A stretch of DNA of 64,000 nt from Vallitalea pronyensis (GTDB lineage: Bacteria > Bacillota > Clostridia > Lachnospirales > Vallitaleaceae). A model generated the notes under the pieces. The model saw only the letters and a program-made list of their open reading frames with translations. It made no database searches and was not told the DNA's origin. Positions 39,601-46,566 of the stretch are shown in pieces. The position numbers and the translations under genes are program-made. Location of the stretch: positions 3,863,001 to 3,927,000 of the forward strand of contig NZ_CP058649.1 of assembly GCF_018141445.1 (NCBI RefSeq). The letters are read 5' to 3'. How positions within the stretch are numbered: the first letter of the stretch is position 1; each line of letters opens with the position of its first letter.

Positions 39601-42416
39601 TCTGGAGGTACCCATGAAGCTGAACCTTTAATATCATCTTTCCATAATCTTGGTTTTGCACCTTCATGAACCACAGTAGATACTTTTGTATAATCCTCAT
39701 TTGGCCATCTTGCTAAAGTCATTTCTTGACCATTCAGTACCAGTGTATGATAAGCCCTATCCAGATTTTTGCCTTCATCTCTTAGCCATGGGAGGTTTCC
39801 AATGCTGTGTCCAACATATTGCAGTGACCTTGCTTCATTTATTCCATGTTGTGATAAATCCAACGCGTATACTTTATCTTGAACATGCATAGGTAATCGG
39901 GAATACAGGGCATGGGAACTATCTACTTTTACAAATTGTTCTGTTATCAGGTCTTCTGAACCTCTAAATGTAACCTTTTCATCTTGATAAGTGGTATACA
40001 CAACGGGTTTGTCTGCTGTGCCTGAGTCCCTATCATCAAACACAATACCCTTCTTAATGGTATAGATACCTTCTCTGAAATAGACAACAACGCCTCCTTC
40101 AGGTAAGGTCATACCCCTAATTGCATCTCTAGCTTTCTCTAGCGTAGCAAAAGGTTTTTCTAGACTACCATCACCTTGCTGGTCATCACCATCGTTTGCT
40201 ACAAAGATTTCTCTCCCATATACATGTTGCTTCTCTTGTACCGTCATATCACATGTTGCCACTTTATTGCCATCACGGGTTGTTGCTGTAATGGTTGTTG
40301 TACCATTAGCTATAGCTGTGACTAAACCATCTTTTACAACAGCCACATTGTCATCACTACTTGTCCATTCTACCTGCCTATCTGTTACACCTTTTGGTAA
40401 TAGAACAGCATTTAATACCTTACTTTGACCTATTTCTAACGTAAAGGACGATAGTGGCTGAATATCAATGCCTTCTTGACCCATGGCAGCTATATCCACG
40501 TATAAGCTGTCCGTGATAAAGAGTGATTCAACCTTACGGTCTACCACGTCAATCGTTATGGTATCACTTTTTCCACTAGAAGAAGTAACCGTTGCCGTAG
40601 CCTGACCAAATTTCATACCTTCAATAGATCCTTCTGTTGTTACATTCAGTATGGTTTCATCTGATGATGCAAATGTAAAGAAATCAGTTGTGGCATAGGC
40701 TTTCGCAGTTTCAATCTCTAAAACAGGCGGACAGATTTCATATGTATCAAAATACCCTATAGAAGCTGAATTTTCTTTAATCTTTAAACTGGTTACAGGA
40801 TTCTTTTCCGTTATTCTGAGGCTGTCTATCAGTACCTTTTCTGAATCTGCATTATACCCACCTGCTGTCTTTACGGCTATGGTGCTAAAATCCTTTAATG
40901 TCTCTAACTCATCAATATAACGACCATCAAGATACACCTTCGCACCATCTTGGTTGGCTAAATCCCATGAAATGGTATGCCATGAGTTCAGTCGTCGTAT
41001 TCTAGATGACGTGCTGTCTTGTTTCACCCCATTAAGAACCTTATAGGTATGAAAACAATAATTCCCATCAATTCTCTCTGGCTGGAATTCAATCCCTAAA
41101 CCATTTCCCTTATCATCACTTAATATAAATTGTAGTGAATTAGGTGTATTGGCATAATCCTTCACTTCAAGGGATACGACTTTGTCTTTAACAGGTTTAG
41201 CAAAGCTGTAAGCAGCATTTAGCATCTGATCCCCATTCACCAGTAACGTGTTTATGAATAAACCTTTTTTACCATGAATACTTATGGTTTTAAATTCATC
41301 AAAATCTCTTTCACCTTCTAAGATGGTAAAAGGATTAATGCCATCCTCTTCAAAGTCAACATGTATTTGATCATCCAATAGGGGGATTAAGCTATGGATT
41401 GCCCCATTAAGACCATCTAATTTACCTAACATATCCACTTGGTCTACTAGTGCTTGTTCTGCAGCACCAAGGGCTAAACTGAATGCCTCCCAAGCTGATG
41501 TTTCGTAATCCAATGAATAAAAGGTCTTAGCAAATGCCACACGTTTTGCCAGCTTTTCATAGTTTTCATCCACTTTTACCGTGAATGCTTCATGATTGCG
41601 TAACACTTGTCCTGGAAGATCGCCAGATGCTTTCAATCGCACCATCACTTGATTGACAGCATATGTTTCATTGCCTACTGACTGTGGGTTAGCTGTACAG
41701 GGTATAAAGCTATGACCATAATCCAAGCTGTACTCATAATGATCGATGCTGTCATATCCTGGAACGCTTGTCCATCCAAAGGTATCGTTACTATCGTCTA
41801 TGATAGGCTCTGTAGGCGCTTTTTCAACATGAATAAAGTTATCTATTGAATCTGTAATGGATAAATCATCAAAGTAGAAAGGTATATCCACCGTCTGCCA
41901 ATAATTTTCAAAAACAAGATAATCAAATCCTTTTGCTGGACGGGTTGCAACCATCTGGTCATCAATGTACATGGTTACTGTTTGACCATCGGTGTAATCC
42001 CATGTGAACTTATGCCACCCCTTGGATCTGGGTATATTGGTTACACCTGATTGATCATAGGTGTCATCGCCTCTCCAGCTATAATAATGAGGATCACTTA
42101 TGAGTAATCCTGAGCGTCCATATTTATTATAAATGTTCCCCAAGTTATGTTCTTCACCTTGTTGTCCCACTGCTGTACTTTCTAAAGCTTTAACCATCAC
42201 GCGAGTGCCTTCTAACATATCATCATATACCCAAAGGTGTATGACTTTGTTCATTTGAAGTTGTCCAAAATGTTTTGCTACACCGAACTTACTATCACTG
42301 CCATTTTCAATTTTAACACCACTTACACCACTGTGAGAACGGGTGTTATCCCTGAAAATCTTAGGTCCTGAGCTTGTTGGGTTAAAACCATCCAAGTCAT
42401 TCACATCTTCAAACAT
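33633..42416 (-). repeat. Internal tandem duplication of a ~4.3-4.5 kb module
   Basis: Copy 1 runs from about 42416 to 37920 and copy 2 from 37919 to 33633. They match domain for domain. Parts are near-identical in DNA, for example the segment encoding WDYTDGQTVTMYIDDQMVAT at about 41950-42005 and 37450-37505. The beta-helix parts have diverged more than the first concanavalin-like domains, which suggests an old duplication with later local gene conversion or constraint. Confidence 0.88.
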
Positions 42417-42548
42417 GTTGTGATAGTTGTTAATTTCTCCAATCGGTTGAGCTAGTACATGAATCTCTGATACAGCTGTCGTAAAAAGCATTGTCAACAT
42501 GACAGCATAACTTATTACCTTCTTCAAGTGTGCCGTATACATTTTCAT
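33633..42548 (-). CDS. Giant secreted double beta-helix protein (2971 residues)
   Basis: An exported protein (signal peptide about 1-34) built from two copies of one ~1450-residue module (45-1543 and 1544-2971). Each module has, in order: a concanavalin-like domain (MFExxxDLxGFN start), a beta-sandwich, a FIVAR-like helical segment, a second concanavalin-like domain (about 190 residues), BIG2-type immunoglobulin domains (SSDxxVAxVxxGLVTA), and a right-handed beta-helix opening with GREIFVANDGDDQQGDGS or its equivalent. The beta-helix carries MTLARWPN and TRGTVIRNNYFHDI, resembling GH141-type enzymes. Copy 1 ends with an InlB-like repeat (about 1465-1540); copy 2 has a 30-residue Asp-rich insert. 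The start at 42548 follows AAAGGAG; 44 codons of open frame upstream have no such site. Likely acts on polysaccharide outside the cell. Confidence 0.88.
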   Translation of the reverse strand: MKMYTAHLKKVISYAVMLTMLFTTAVSEIHVLAQPIGEINNYHNMFEDVNDLDGFNPTSSGPKIFRDNTRSHSGVSGVKIENGSDSKFGVAKHFGQLQMNKVIHLWVYDDMLEGTRVMVKALESTAVGQQGEEHNLGNIYNKYGRSGLLISDPHYYSWRGDDTYDQSGVTNIPRSKGWHKFTWDYTDGQTVTMYIDDQMVATRPAKGFDYLVFENYWQTVDIPFYFDDLSITDSIDNFIHVEKAPTEPIIDDSNDTFGWTSVPGYDSIDHYEYSLDYGHSFIPCTANPQSVGNETYAVNQVMVRLKASGDLPGQVLRNHEAFTVKVDENYEKLAKRVAFAKTFYSLDYETSAWEAFSLALGAAEQALVDQVDMLGKLDGLNGAIHSLIPLLDDQIHVDFEEDGINPFTILEGERDFDEFKTISIHGKKGLFINTLLVNGDQMLNAAYSFAKPVKDKVVSLEVKDYANTPNSLQFILSDDKGNGLGIEFQPERIDGNYCFHTYKVLNGVKQDSTSSRIRRLNSWHTISWDLANQDGAKVYLDGRYIDELETLKDFSTIAVKTAGGYNADSEKVLIDSLRITEKNPVTSLKIKENSASIGYFDTYEICPPVLEIETAKAYATTDFFTFASSDETILNVTTEGSIEGMKFGQATATVTSSSGKSDTITIDVVDRKVESLFITDSLYVDIAAMGQEGIDIQPLSSFTLEIGQSKVLNAVLLPKGVTDRQVEWTSSDDNVAVVKDGLVTAIANGTTTITATTRDGNKVATCDMTVQEKQHVYGREIFVANDGDDQQGDGSLEKPFATLEKARDAIRGMTLPEGGVVVYFREGIYTIKKGIVFDDRDSGTADKPVVYTTYQDEKVTFRGSEDLITEQFVKVDSSHALYSRLPMHVQDKVYALDLSQHGINEARSLQYVGHSIGNLPWLRDEGKNLDRAYHTLVLNGQEMTLARWPNEDYTKVSTVVHEGAKPRLWKDDIKGSASWVPPEERDQEDVFIIEALNADANKVSNWSNSVRPHDGTGAWMIGYWGNNWSDQSVPVRSINGKQITADEPSSYGVDKNARFYVYNLIEELDIPGEWYIDQENFVLYFYPPNGVDIQKEQLLQIPRLEEIMFTFNNTNYMTIDGIGMEVTVGDAVEINGGSHNLITNCKINDINGTVGKIQPYDDGTGNTVNPTYNGFSYCDILNINGGIRIMSGEPKTLERGYNFVEGCLFKNFGLKKTTYNPAVSLGGIGDRVSFCEITENAHNALMFAGNENLIEFTEFYNVVRDADDQAAIYCGRSTLSRGTVIRNNYFHDIVGHAGGAGRAGVYLDDGFAGTTIIDNIFENTSQGIIVGGGRDNTIIGNTFVNVEHGICTAIGGFIYLNNWFTHNLGLSHSAHDPNVVFDVPWDDPDSPYGRFKHLYYALDDNLKSAKYNRLIDNTFINVDDSFWTKDWYLGTYEKQYEVLHDCFYEKNNHEEVGPGKLYSINTTANPGLGGKVKGARTNILEGYQHKVSAVPEQDYTFVNWTENGEVVSEFPIYIFDIKDNRHLIANFKKNNGGTEILQNMFETEDDLNGFNTTSTGPKVILDSTHSRSGVRGVKIENGSDNKFGVVKHFGELHTNKVMNLWVYDDMLEDTRVLVRNLESTALGQQGEIHNGATLYNKYGSSSLGITSANYYSWRGDDKYDQAGVTKIPRSKGWHKFTWDYTDGQTVTMYIDDQMVATRPAKGFDYLLFENYWQTKDIPFYFDDLSIASTMGNPIQVEAAPTAPIVNDEENTFSWTNVPGYDNIADYEYSLDFGNSFITCTAKPLVVGNNTYAVNQIMVRLKASGGLPGQVIRNNEPFESIANEQYTALLKRIEFANGFYKKDYTSDIDDDDDDEDDDDDDEDDDDDDDNDDDDDDDELSDWTAFQTVLNEAKAAKPEDHDLVEKLNALNNAITKLRPILKDYTHYNFLDDETPFNIQWGTKVTDDSNITSIDGKGFMVNTEEVNDVHKAYATYTFAKPLYKKSVSFWFRNFRYDASDVKFIIGDEKNAVVFWAKSNGNSEGRYYIYEIIEGVVQPEQDTKIRRLSDWHQLEFDLASQDGLKVYMDNRLLIASDHVKAFDTITVDYEHASKSAYFIIDEFKILEKNPVKKIKLPKNKATLGYYDTHVISPARLSYTAEKSSYPTTDKFSYSVSDTNILQVSRGGSVKGGAEYGKANATVTASSGANATVAIDYKEIQAKSIKISDKMITDQPKKVKSIQLKPTEIKVLNAIITPEGVTDRLAVWSSSDESVATVDKGLVTAMGMGTAVITAMTQDGKRKTTCKVIVKDNHRYGKEIYVATDGDDENGDGSSLKPFATIQRARDEIRTLNKLPKDGIVVYVKEGIYNVTEGIVFDKKDSGTRNKPITYKAYEDDNVTLRGSIDLDTKKFSKVNAESPMYSKLQEDVRDKVYVIDLGQYGINTYKKLQHFGHSTSILTTIHEHGVYDQNGENFDVPYYSVIFNNQDMTLARYPNTGNTKITEVVHMGAIPRMWKDDIIGRPGYVPPEGREPYDGFKIKSSPMGDRYKKWRGVEDIWMLGYWQNEFSDQSIPIKDIAEDGTIESRVPSAYGVRNGKSFYVYNLIEELDAPGEWYIDQKNFDLYFYPPTDADMQADNLMQIPYLEDDMFTFNSTSYLTIDGIRMEVMMGQAVAIHGGHDNRISNCYISGTREKAGSIENATIGDKVDYAKNNGFSNCILYQVNGGINLGGGDQATLERGDNYVEGCRFETFATVKKTYNPAVNMGGVGNRVSACEISDGPHNALMYSGNDHVIEFTEFYDVVLDAGDQSAIYTGRNVLTRGTVIRNNYFHDIGNQTTHVDNSAIYLDDLMAGTHIYDNVIENVHWGIFINGGRDNVVIGNTFKNVDDGVTITNWGYTGVNNWNVHGYGTHRDPISMEPITIDWFSKKSPYNKYPNLKNILIDEPCAGKYGKAIDNTGIHVKGDLINVLNRGVGPDAVNWVKDWYYLKGNVTQ
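36906..36995 (-). repeat. Trinucleotide microsatellite encoding a 30-residue Asp-rich run
   Basis: Thirty consecutive codons, almost all GAT or GAC with three GAA/GAG and one AAC, give residues 1852-1881 of the giant protein (27 of 30 are Asp or close to it). The run sits inside the FIVAR-like helical segment of copy 2, where copy 1 reads DYETSAWEAF with no insert. Any length change by whole codons would keep the frame. A calcium-binding or spacer role is possible. Confidence 0.95.
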
Positions 42549-42593
42549 TACTTTTCTCCTTTCATCATGGTTAATGATATAAAATACATTGAA

Positions 42594-42656
42594 ATTATAA
42601 CATCTATAATTCTTTATAAACATACCGTTTTTGTTACAATATTCTTTGTTTGTTTC
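42594..42656 (-). promoter_or_regulatory. Promoter and predicted operator of the giant beta-helix gene
   Basis: A perfect TATAAT (minus strand, 42594-42599) lies 46 bp before the start codon. GTTAC at 42633 and GTTTC at 42652 (plus-strand reading) are 34 and 53 bp from the -10 and 19 bp apart, the same geometry as the transporter promoters. A further 24-bp site of the same form, GTGACATTTCG to ATTGTTAC, lies at 42817-42840, about 220 bp upstream. Confidence 0.6.
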
Positions 42657-42864
42657 TTTTTTAATGCACATATAATACAATTTACATTTTATATAATATA
42701 TTTACATTATTCTATATATCTATACAAAAGCATTCCCTGACGCTTATAATTCGTCATGGATTTAATACACTATATAGCATGGGGATGAAAAAAAACACAC
42801 ACTACATAGTATTTTTGTGACATTTCGCTCATATTGTTACCAATTCAATGCCAAATAGGTATAC

Positions 42865-42899
42865 GAAAAAGAGAGCAAATATTATTTGCTCTCTTTTTC
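42865..42899 (-). terminator. Terminator after the alginate lyase gene
   Basis: GAAAAAGAGAGCAAATA pairs with TATTTGCTCTCTTTTTC almost perfectly around a 1-3 nt loop. On the minus strand it ends in CTCTTTTTCG. It lies 44 bp after the PL7 stop codon, and the sequence is symmetric enough to work both ways. Confidence 0.85.
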
Positions 42900-42943
42900 A
42901 TTAGCGGGGACTTATTATGCTAACAGCCCCATATATGTAAATT

Positions 42944-43675
42944 TTAGTAATGTGTCACATTTAAATCATAAATGATACAGCAGCCATAAGCGTAATAACT
43001 ATCGCCTTTGCTTGTGTTGGACTGGGTATACATACCTGCCTTAAAATAGCATCCTGATGTTGATACTTTATAAGTATAGACATAGTTATCGTTATAATAG
43101 ATTTGTACACCACCATTTTTAGCTACAAATTTAACTTTAAAAATAGTACCTAATTGATAGTTGTTTGTTAATACAGGACCATCATCCCCATTCTCATCAA
43201 CAAATAATTTGTTGCCTTCTAACCGTATAACAATCACATCATCATTTGAATCATGAATCTGTCCCACCACAACATGTGGCTTAACAACTGGTAGATGGGT
43301 TATTTTCTGTCTAATTTCCATGATATGTGTTCCCGAAGTTGTTGACCAGCTTGCTTTATCCTTACCGTTATTTTTCATCTCTCTTAATTCACTTCGAGGA
43401 TACGATGAACCAGATGTCGTAGCGCCTCCACAATGTGCTTTAAAGCGAACCCCACTTCCACTGTCTACGAAATAAGAACTGTGCTCATAAGAGTCTAGTG
43501 CTGGTTGCTTAACTTCCATAGCATTACCATTTGAACCTGCAATAGGAAGTGTTATCTTCCAATTTGTTAAATCAAGTATATCCGATGGATAAGTTGCAGC
43601 CATTACTGTTGTTGTGCTAGAAACGAGTAAAAATATCCCCATAAAAATACTTAAAAAATTCTTGCTTTTTCTCAT
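42944..43675 (-). CDS. Secreted alginate lyase, polysaccharide lyase family 7
   Basis: A 243-residue exported enzyme with a signal peptide (about 1-27, cut near VMAAT) and a single PL7 beta-jelly-roll. The three diagnostic motifs are present: RSELRE (94-99), QIH (139-141) and YFKAGMYTQ (210-218), holding the catalytic Arg, Gln, His and Tyr. PL7 enzymes cleave alginate by beta-elimination; QIH (rather than QVH) is usually linked to activity on guluronate-containing blocks. No carbohydrate-binding module or cell-wall anchor is attached. AAGGAGAG precedes the start. The gene is monocistronic, with a strong promoter at 43852-43880. It lies beside, not inside, the beta-helix gene cluster. Confidence 0.95.
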   Translation of the reverse strand: MRKSKNFLSIFMGIFLLVSSTTTVMAATYPSDILDLTNWKITLPIAGSNGNAMEVKQPALDSYEHSSYFVDSGSGVRFKAHCGGATTSGSSYPRSELREMKNNGKDKASWSTTSGTHIMEIRQKITHLPVVKPHVVVGQIHDSNDDVIVIRLEGNKLFVDENGDDGPVLTNNYQLGTIFKVKFVAKNGGVQIYYNDNYVYTYKVSTSGCYFKAGMYTQSNTSKGDSYYAYGCCIIYDLNVTHY

Positions 43676-43851
43676 ATAAAGCTCTCCTTTATTTTTATTT
43701 ATTTTTCATTTGTATTTAATCCATAATCATCGTTTGTATAAGAAACCTCCTCCGTGATCTAAACTTTATACATTAAATAAAATGATAAAATAACCTGTTT
43801 ATGCAAGAGACATTTTTACGTTATAATCTAATAATTCTGTTATTATATATT

Positions 43852-43880
43852 ATTATACAATATTAAATAAATTTTTTCAA
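43852..43880 (-). promoter_or_regulatory. SigmaA-type promoter of the alginate lyase gene
   Basis: On the minus strand TTGAAA (43875-43880) is followed by a 17-bp spacer and TATAAT (43852-43857). It lies about 180 bp before the PL7 start, leaving a long AT-rich leader. Unlike the regulated promoters of the region it has a good -35 and no GTTAC pair, so it is probably not controlled by the local YesN-type regulator. Confidence 0.65.
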
Positions 43881-43978
43881 CATTAAATTTAAATAAATTC
43901 TTCCTATTCAGACAAAAGTTTATTTTATCTACTGGTCTATTAATTATAGGCTTATATTAGAAATATATTTTTACATAT

Positions 43979-44006
43979 GAAAAAGAGAGTATATACTCTC
44001 TTCTTC
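43979..44006 (-). terminator. Terminator after the sugar isomerase/epimerase gene
   Basis: GAAGAAGAGAGTATA pairs with TATACTCTCTTTTTC (minus strand), a palindromic stem with almost no loop, ending in a T-run. It closes the oxidoreductase-isomerase operon about 70 bp after its last stop codon. The rest of 43676-44074 is AT-rich with no gene. Confidence 0.75.
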
Positions 44007-44074
44007 GTTGTAAGGGGTTTGTTTCTTTCATCTAATTCATGACATATCGTCTGTTTTAATGAATATATGGCCAA

Positions 44075-45067
44075 TTAATCTGTTTTAATGGCGTCATCGA
44101 ATGCAATGGTTGATGGTGCAAAATCTACTGTTTTAACAAATTCACAAGCTTCTTTGGCTCCAAATTCTCTTTCCATGCCACTATCTTCCCACTCCACTGA
44201 TAATGGACCACTATAGTCTATATCATTAAGGGCTCGAATGATTTCTTCAAAATTGACATCACCATGACCAAGTGAACGGAAATTCCATCCTCTTCTGGCA
44301 TCTCCGAACTCAATATGGGAACCTAGAATGCCTGTTCGCCCATCTAATGTCACCGCTACATCTTTCATATGTACATGGTATATCTTATCAGGAAAATCAC
44401 GAATTAACATATGTGGCTCCATGCCTTGCCATAATAAATGACTTGGATCAAAATTAATACCTAAGGTATCACAGTTATTAAATTTCTGGAACAATTTCTT
44501 AGTGGTATAATAGTCAAATGCTATTTCTGTAGGATGAACTTCAAGGGCAAACTTAATGCCATTTTTCTCGTATTCTTGTAAAATTGGTGTCCATAAGGTT
44601 ACGATTTCATCAAATCCTGCATCAACCATTTCTTGAGAGGTCTGAGGGAATGAATACCAATATTTCCAAATAGGCGACCCCATAAACCCTGTAACAACTT
44701 TACACCCCATATTTTTAGCGGCTTTTGCTGCTGCCATGGTATAATCGATACCCCATTGACGTATTTTCTCTGGATTTCCTGCCATGTCAGCAGGTGCGAA
44801 ACCATCTAATCGTTTATCGTATAGGTCACCAACACACTGACCTGCAAGATGGTTGCCAAGAGCCCAGCACGTTAAACCGTATTTTTCTAGTATGGCTTTT
44901 TTTTCATTGACATAGTCCATGTCTTCTGCTGCTTTAAAAGCATCTAAATGGTCTCCCCAGCATGCAATTTCTAATCCATCATAACCCATTTGACTCATTT
45001 TTTTGCATAGTTCTTCAAAAGGCATATCTGCCCATTGTCCTGTGAAAATCGTTACCTTTCTTGCCAT
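44075..45067 (-). CDS. Sugar phosphate isomerase/epimerase (xylose-isomerase-like TIM barrel)
   Basis: A 330-residue AP-endonuclease-2/xylose-isomerase-like barrel. Likely metal-binding residues are the Glu in FALEVHPTE, the Asp in NFDPSHLLW, the His in YHVHMKD and the Glu in SVEWEDSG. Such proteins isomerise or epimerise free sugars, inositols or keto-sugars and commonly pair with Gfo/Idh/MocA oxidoreductases, as here (16 bp after the preceding gene). AAGGAGGTCAACAA precedes the start. No signal peptide. It probably handles a monosaccharide derived from the imported glycan; the substrate is not readable. Confidence 0.9.
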   Translation of the reverse strand: MARKVTIFTGQWADMPFEELCKKMSQMGYDGLEIACWGDHLDAFKAAEDMDYVNEKKAILEKYGLTCWALGNHLAGQCVGDLYDKRLDGFAPADMAGNPEKIRQWGIDYTMAAAKAAKNMGCKVVTGFMGSPIWKYWYSFPQTSQEMVDAGFDEIVTLWTPILQEYEKNGIKFALEVHPTEIAFDYYTTKKLFQKFNNCDTLGINFDPSHLLWQGMEPHMLIRDFPDKIYHVHMKDVAVTLDGRTGILGSHIEFGDARRGWNFRSLGHGDVNFEEIIRALNDIDYSGPLSVEWEDSGMEREFGAKEACEFVKTVDFAPSTIAFDDAIKTD

Positions 45068-45083
45068 TTGTTGACCTCCTTGA

Positions 45084-46259
45084 TTATTCTACATTAACCC
45101 ATATACTGCCTTTTTTACTGCTCTCTACACATTTGTGAATAAATAGTACCCCGTTTAATCCATCGGTCACATCTGTAAACTTTAAGTCCTCATGGGATAG
45201 CTCTTGATTGTGTAATGTCTTTACTAAAACTTGAGCAAATTTTACATAGATATTTGCAAAGGCTTCATAATAAGCTTCAGGATGACCTGCTGGAAGCCTG
45301 GTAAGTTGTTGTGCTTTGTGACCGATATAGCCTTGACTTCTGGAATAAATCTGAACAGGCTCACCTATAGCACATACCTTTAGAGCATTAGGTGTCTCTT
45401 GACTCCATTCAATGCTTCCCTTTGTCCCATATATCCTAACCCTTAATCCATTTTCATGACCTACTGCAATTTGTGAACTCCAATACATACCACTGGCTCC
45501 GTTTTCAAATTCTACAAGAACTTGTGCATTGGTATCTAATGGACGCTTAGGTGGAATACACTCCAGTTTTGCACATACTCTTTTGATGTTTAAACCTGTT
45601 ATGTAATGGACTGTGTTTTCAATATGGCTTCCTATATCACCTAAACAATTGGATATACCAGCTATTTTGGGGTCTGTTCGCCACTGTGCTTGCTGGTTAT
45701 CGGTTTCTTCTTCCAAATTGGTTAACCAATCCTGTGGGTATTCCCCCATAATGGTTCTAATCTCGCCAATTTGTCCAGATTGAACGATGTGCCTTGCTTC
45801 TTCAACCATGGGATACCCTGAATAGGAATAGGTAACCATGAATAACAGATTGTTGTCTTCTGCCAATTGCTTTAATTCTTTTGCCTGCTCAATTTCAAAA
45901 CATAACGGTTTTTCACATACCACATGAATCCCAGCTTGCAGAAATGCTTTTGCTACATCATAGTGTATGTAGTTTTGGGCTACAATGGAAACAAAGTCAA
46001 TGCCATCTTCCCGTTCACTTTCCATTTGGGCCATTTGCTGATAATTTTCGTATAAGCGTTCTTTGCTTATGTCCAATTTTTCTCCTGTAGCCAGTGTCTT
46101 ACTATAAGTTCTAGAAAAACACCCTGCCACCAGTCTGCATTTGCCATCAAATGCAGCTGCTTTACGATGAACATCTCCAATAAAAGAACCTTCACCGCCG
46201 CCTACCATACCATAATGTAACGTTATGTCTGATTGCTCGGATTTCTTTGCGTCAATCAT
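45084..46259 (-). CDS. Gfo/Idh/MocA-family oxidoreductase
   Basis: A 391-residue NAD(P)-dependent dehydrogenase. The Rossmann N-domain has GMVGGGEGSFIGDVHRKAA and the family Lys in HVVCEKPLCFE. The C-domain has the substrate-site region GISNCLGDIGSHIENTVHYITG and the long tail typical of larger members. These enzymes oxidise sugars or inositols at a ring hydroxyl. Together with the downstream isomerase/epimerase it forms a two-gene operon for keto-sugar or inositol-like chemistry. GGGAGGTTTACAA precedes the start; that site lies within one arm of an inverted repeat, TGTAAAC (46261-46267) and GTTTACA (46302-46308), a possible operator. Confidence 0.92.
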   Translation of the reverse strand: MIDAKKSEQSDITLHYGMVGGGEGSFIGDVHRKAAAFDGKCRLVAGCFSRTYSKTLATGEKLDISKERLYENYQQMAQMESEREDGIDFVSIVAQNYIHYDVAKAFLQAGIHVVCEKPLCFEIEQAKELKQLAEDNNLLFMVTYSYSGYPMVEEARHIVQSGQIGEIRTIMGEYPQDWLTNLEEETDNQQAQWRTDPKIAGISNCLGDIGSHIENTVHYITGLNIKRVCAKLECIPPKRPLDTNAQVLVEFENGASGMYWSSQIAVGHENGLRVRIYGTKGSIEWSQETPNALKVCAIGEPVQIYSRSQGYIGHKAQQLTRLPAGHPEAYYEAFANIYVKFAQVLVKTLHNQELSHEDLKFTDVTDGLNGVLFIHKCVESSKKGSIWVNVE

Positions 46260-46566
46260 TTGTAAACCTCCCTTATTAGCATGTATAATCTTATATTATC
46301 TGTTTACATGTATTTATTATATATCAAATTCTATCATCCACATAGTCTTTTGTGTATTTTTTTGAATTAATAGAAAATATAAAGTGAAACATGAAATACA
46401 ACCATGACCTTATGAATGAATTATAGTCATATTATAGTATGTTTTTCTTGCAACAACCAGTGATTCAATTGACCAATACTAATACAATATTGACTTTTAT
46501 TGTGATAGCTGCTCCTTACACCTTTTGAAAAGTACATGGTAATTTTCAGCGGGCTGACTTAGACTC
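46260..46566. other. Intergenic region with a possible operator, no gene seen
   Basis: A 307-bp stretch holding the upstream region of the oxidoreductase operon. TGTAAAC at 46261 and GTTTACA at 46302 form an inverted repeat whose inner arm touches the ribosome binding site. TATAAT-like sequences (46313-46322, minus strand) may be the -10. No terminator for the next operon is clear, and no open frame with a ribosome binding site is seen. Confidence 0.45.

Noticed and set aside
33633..42548. Repeated segments as a CRISPR array or insertion sequence
   Set aside because: The repeats are long in-frame coding modules without regular spacers, terminal inverted repeats or a transposase.
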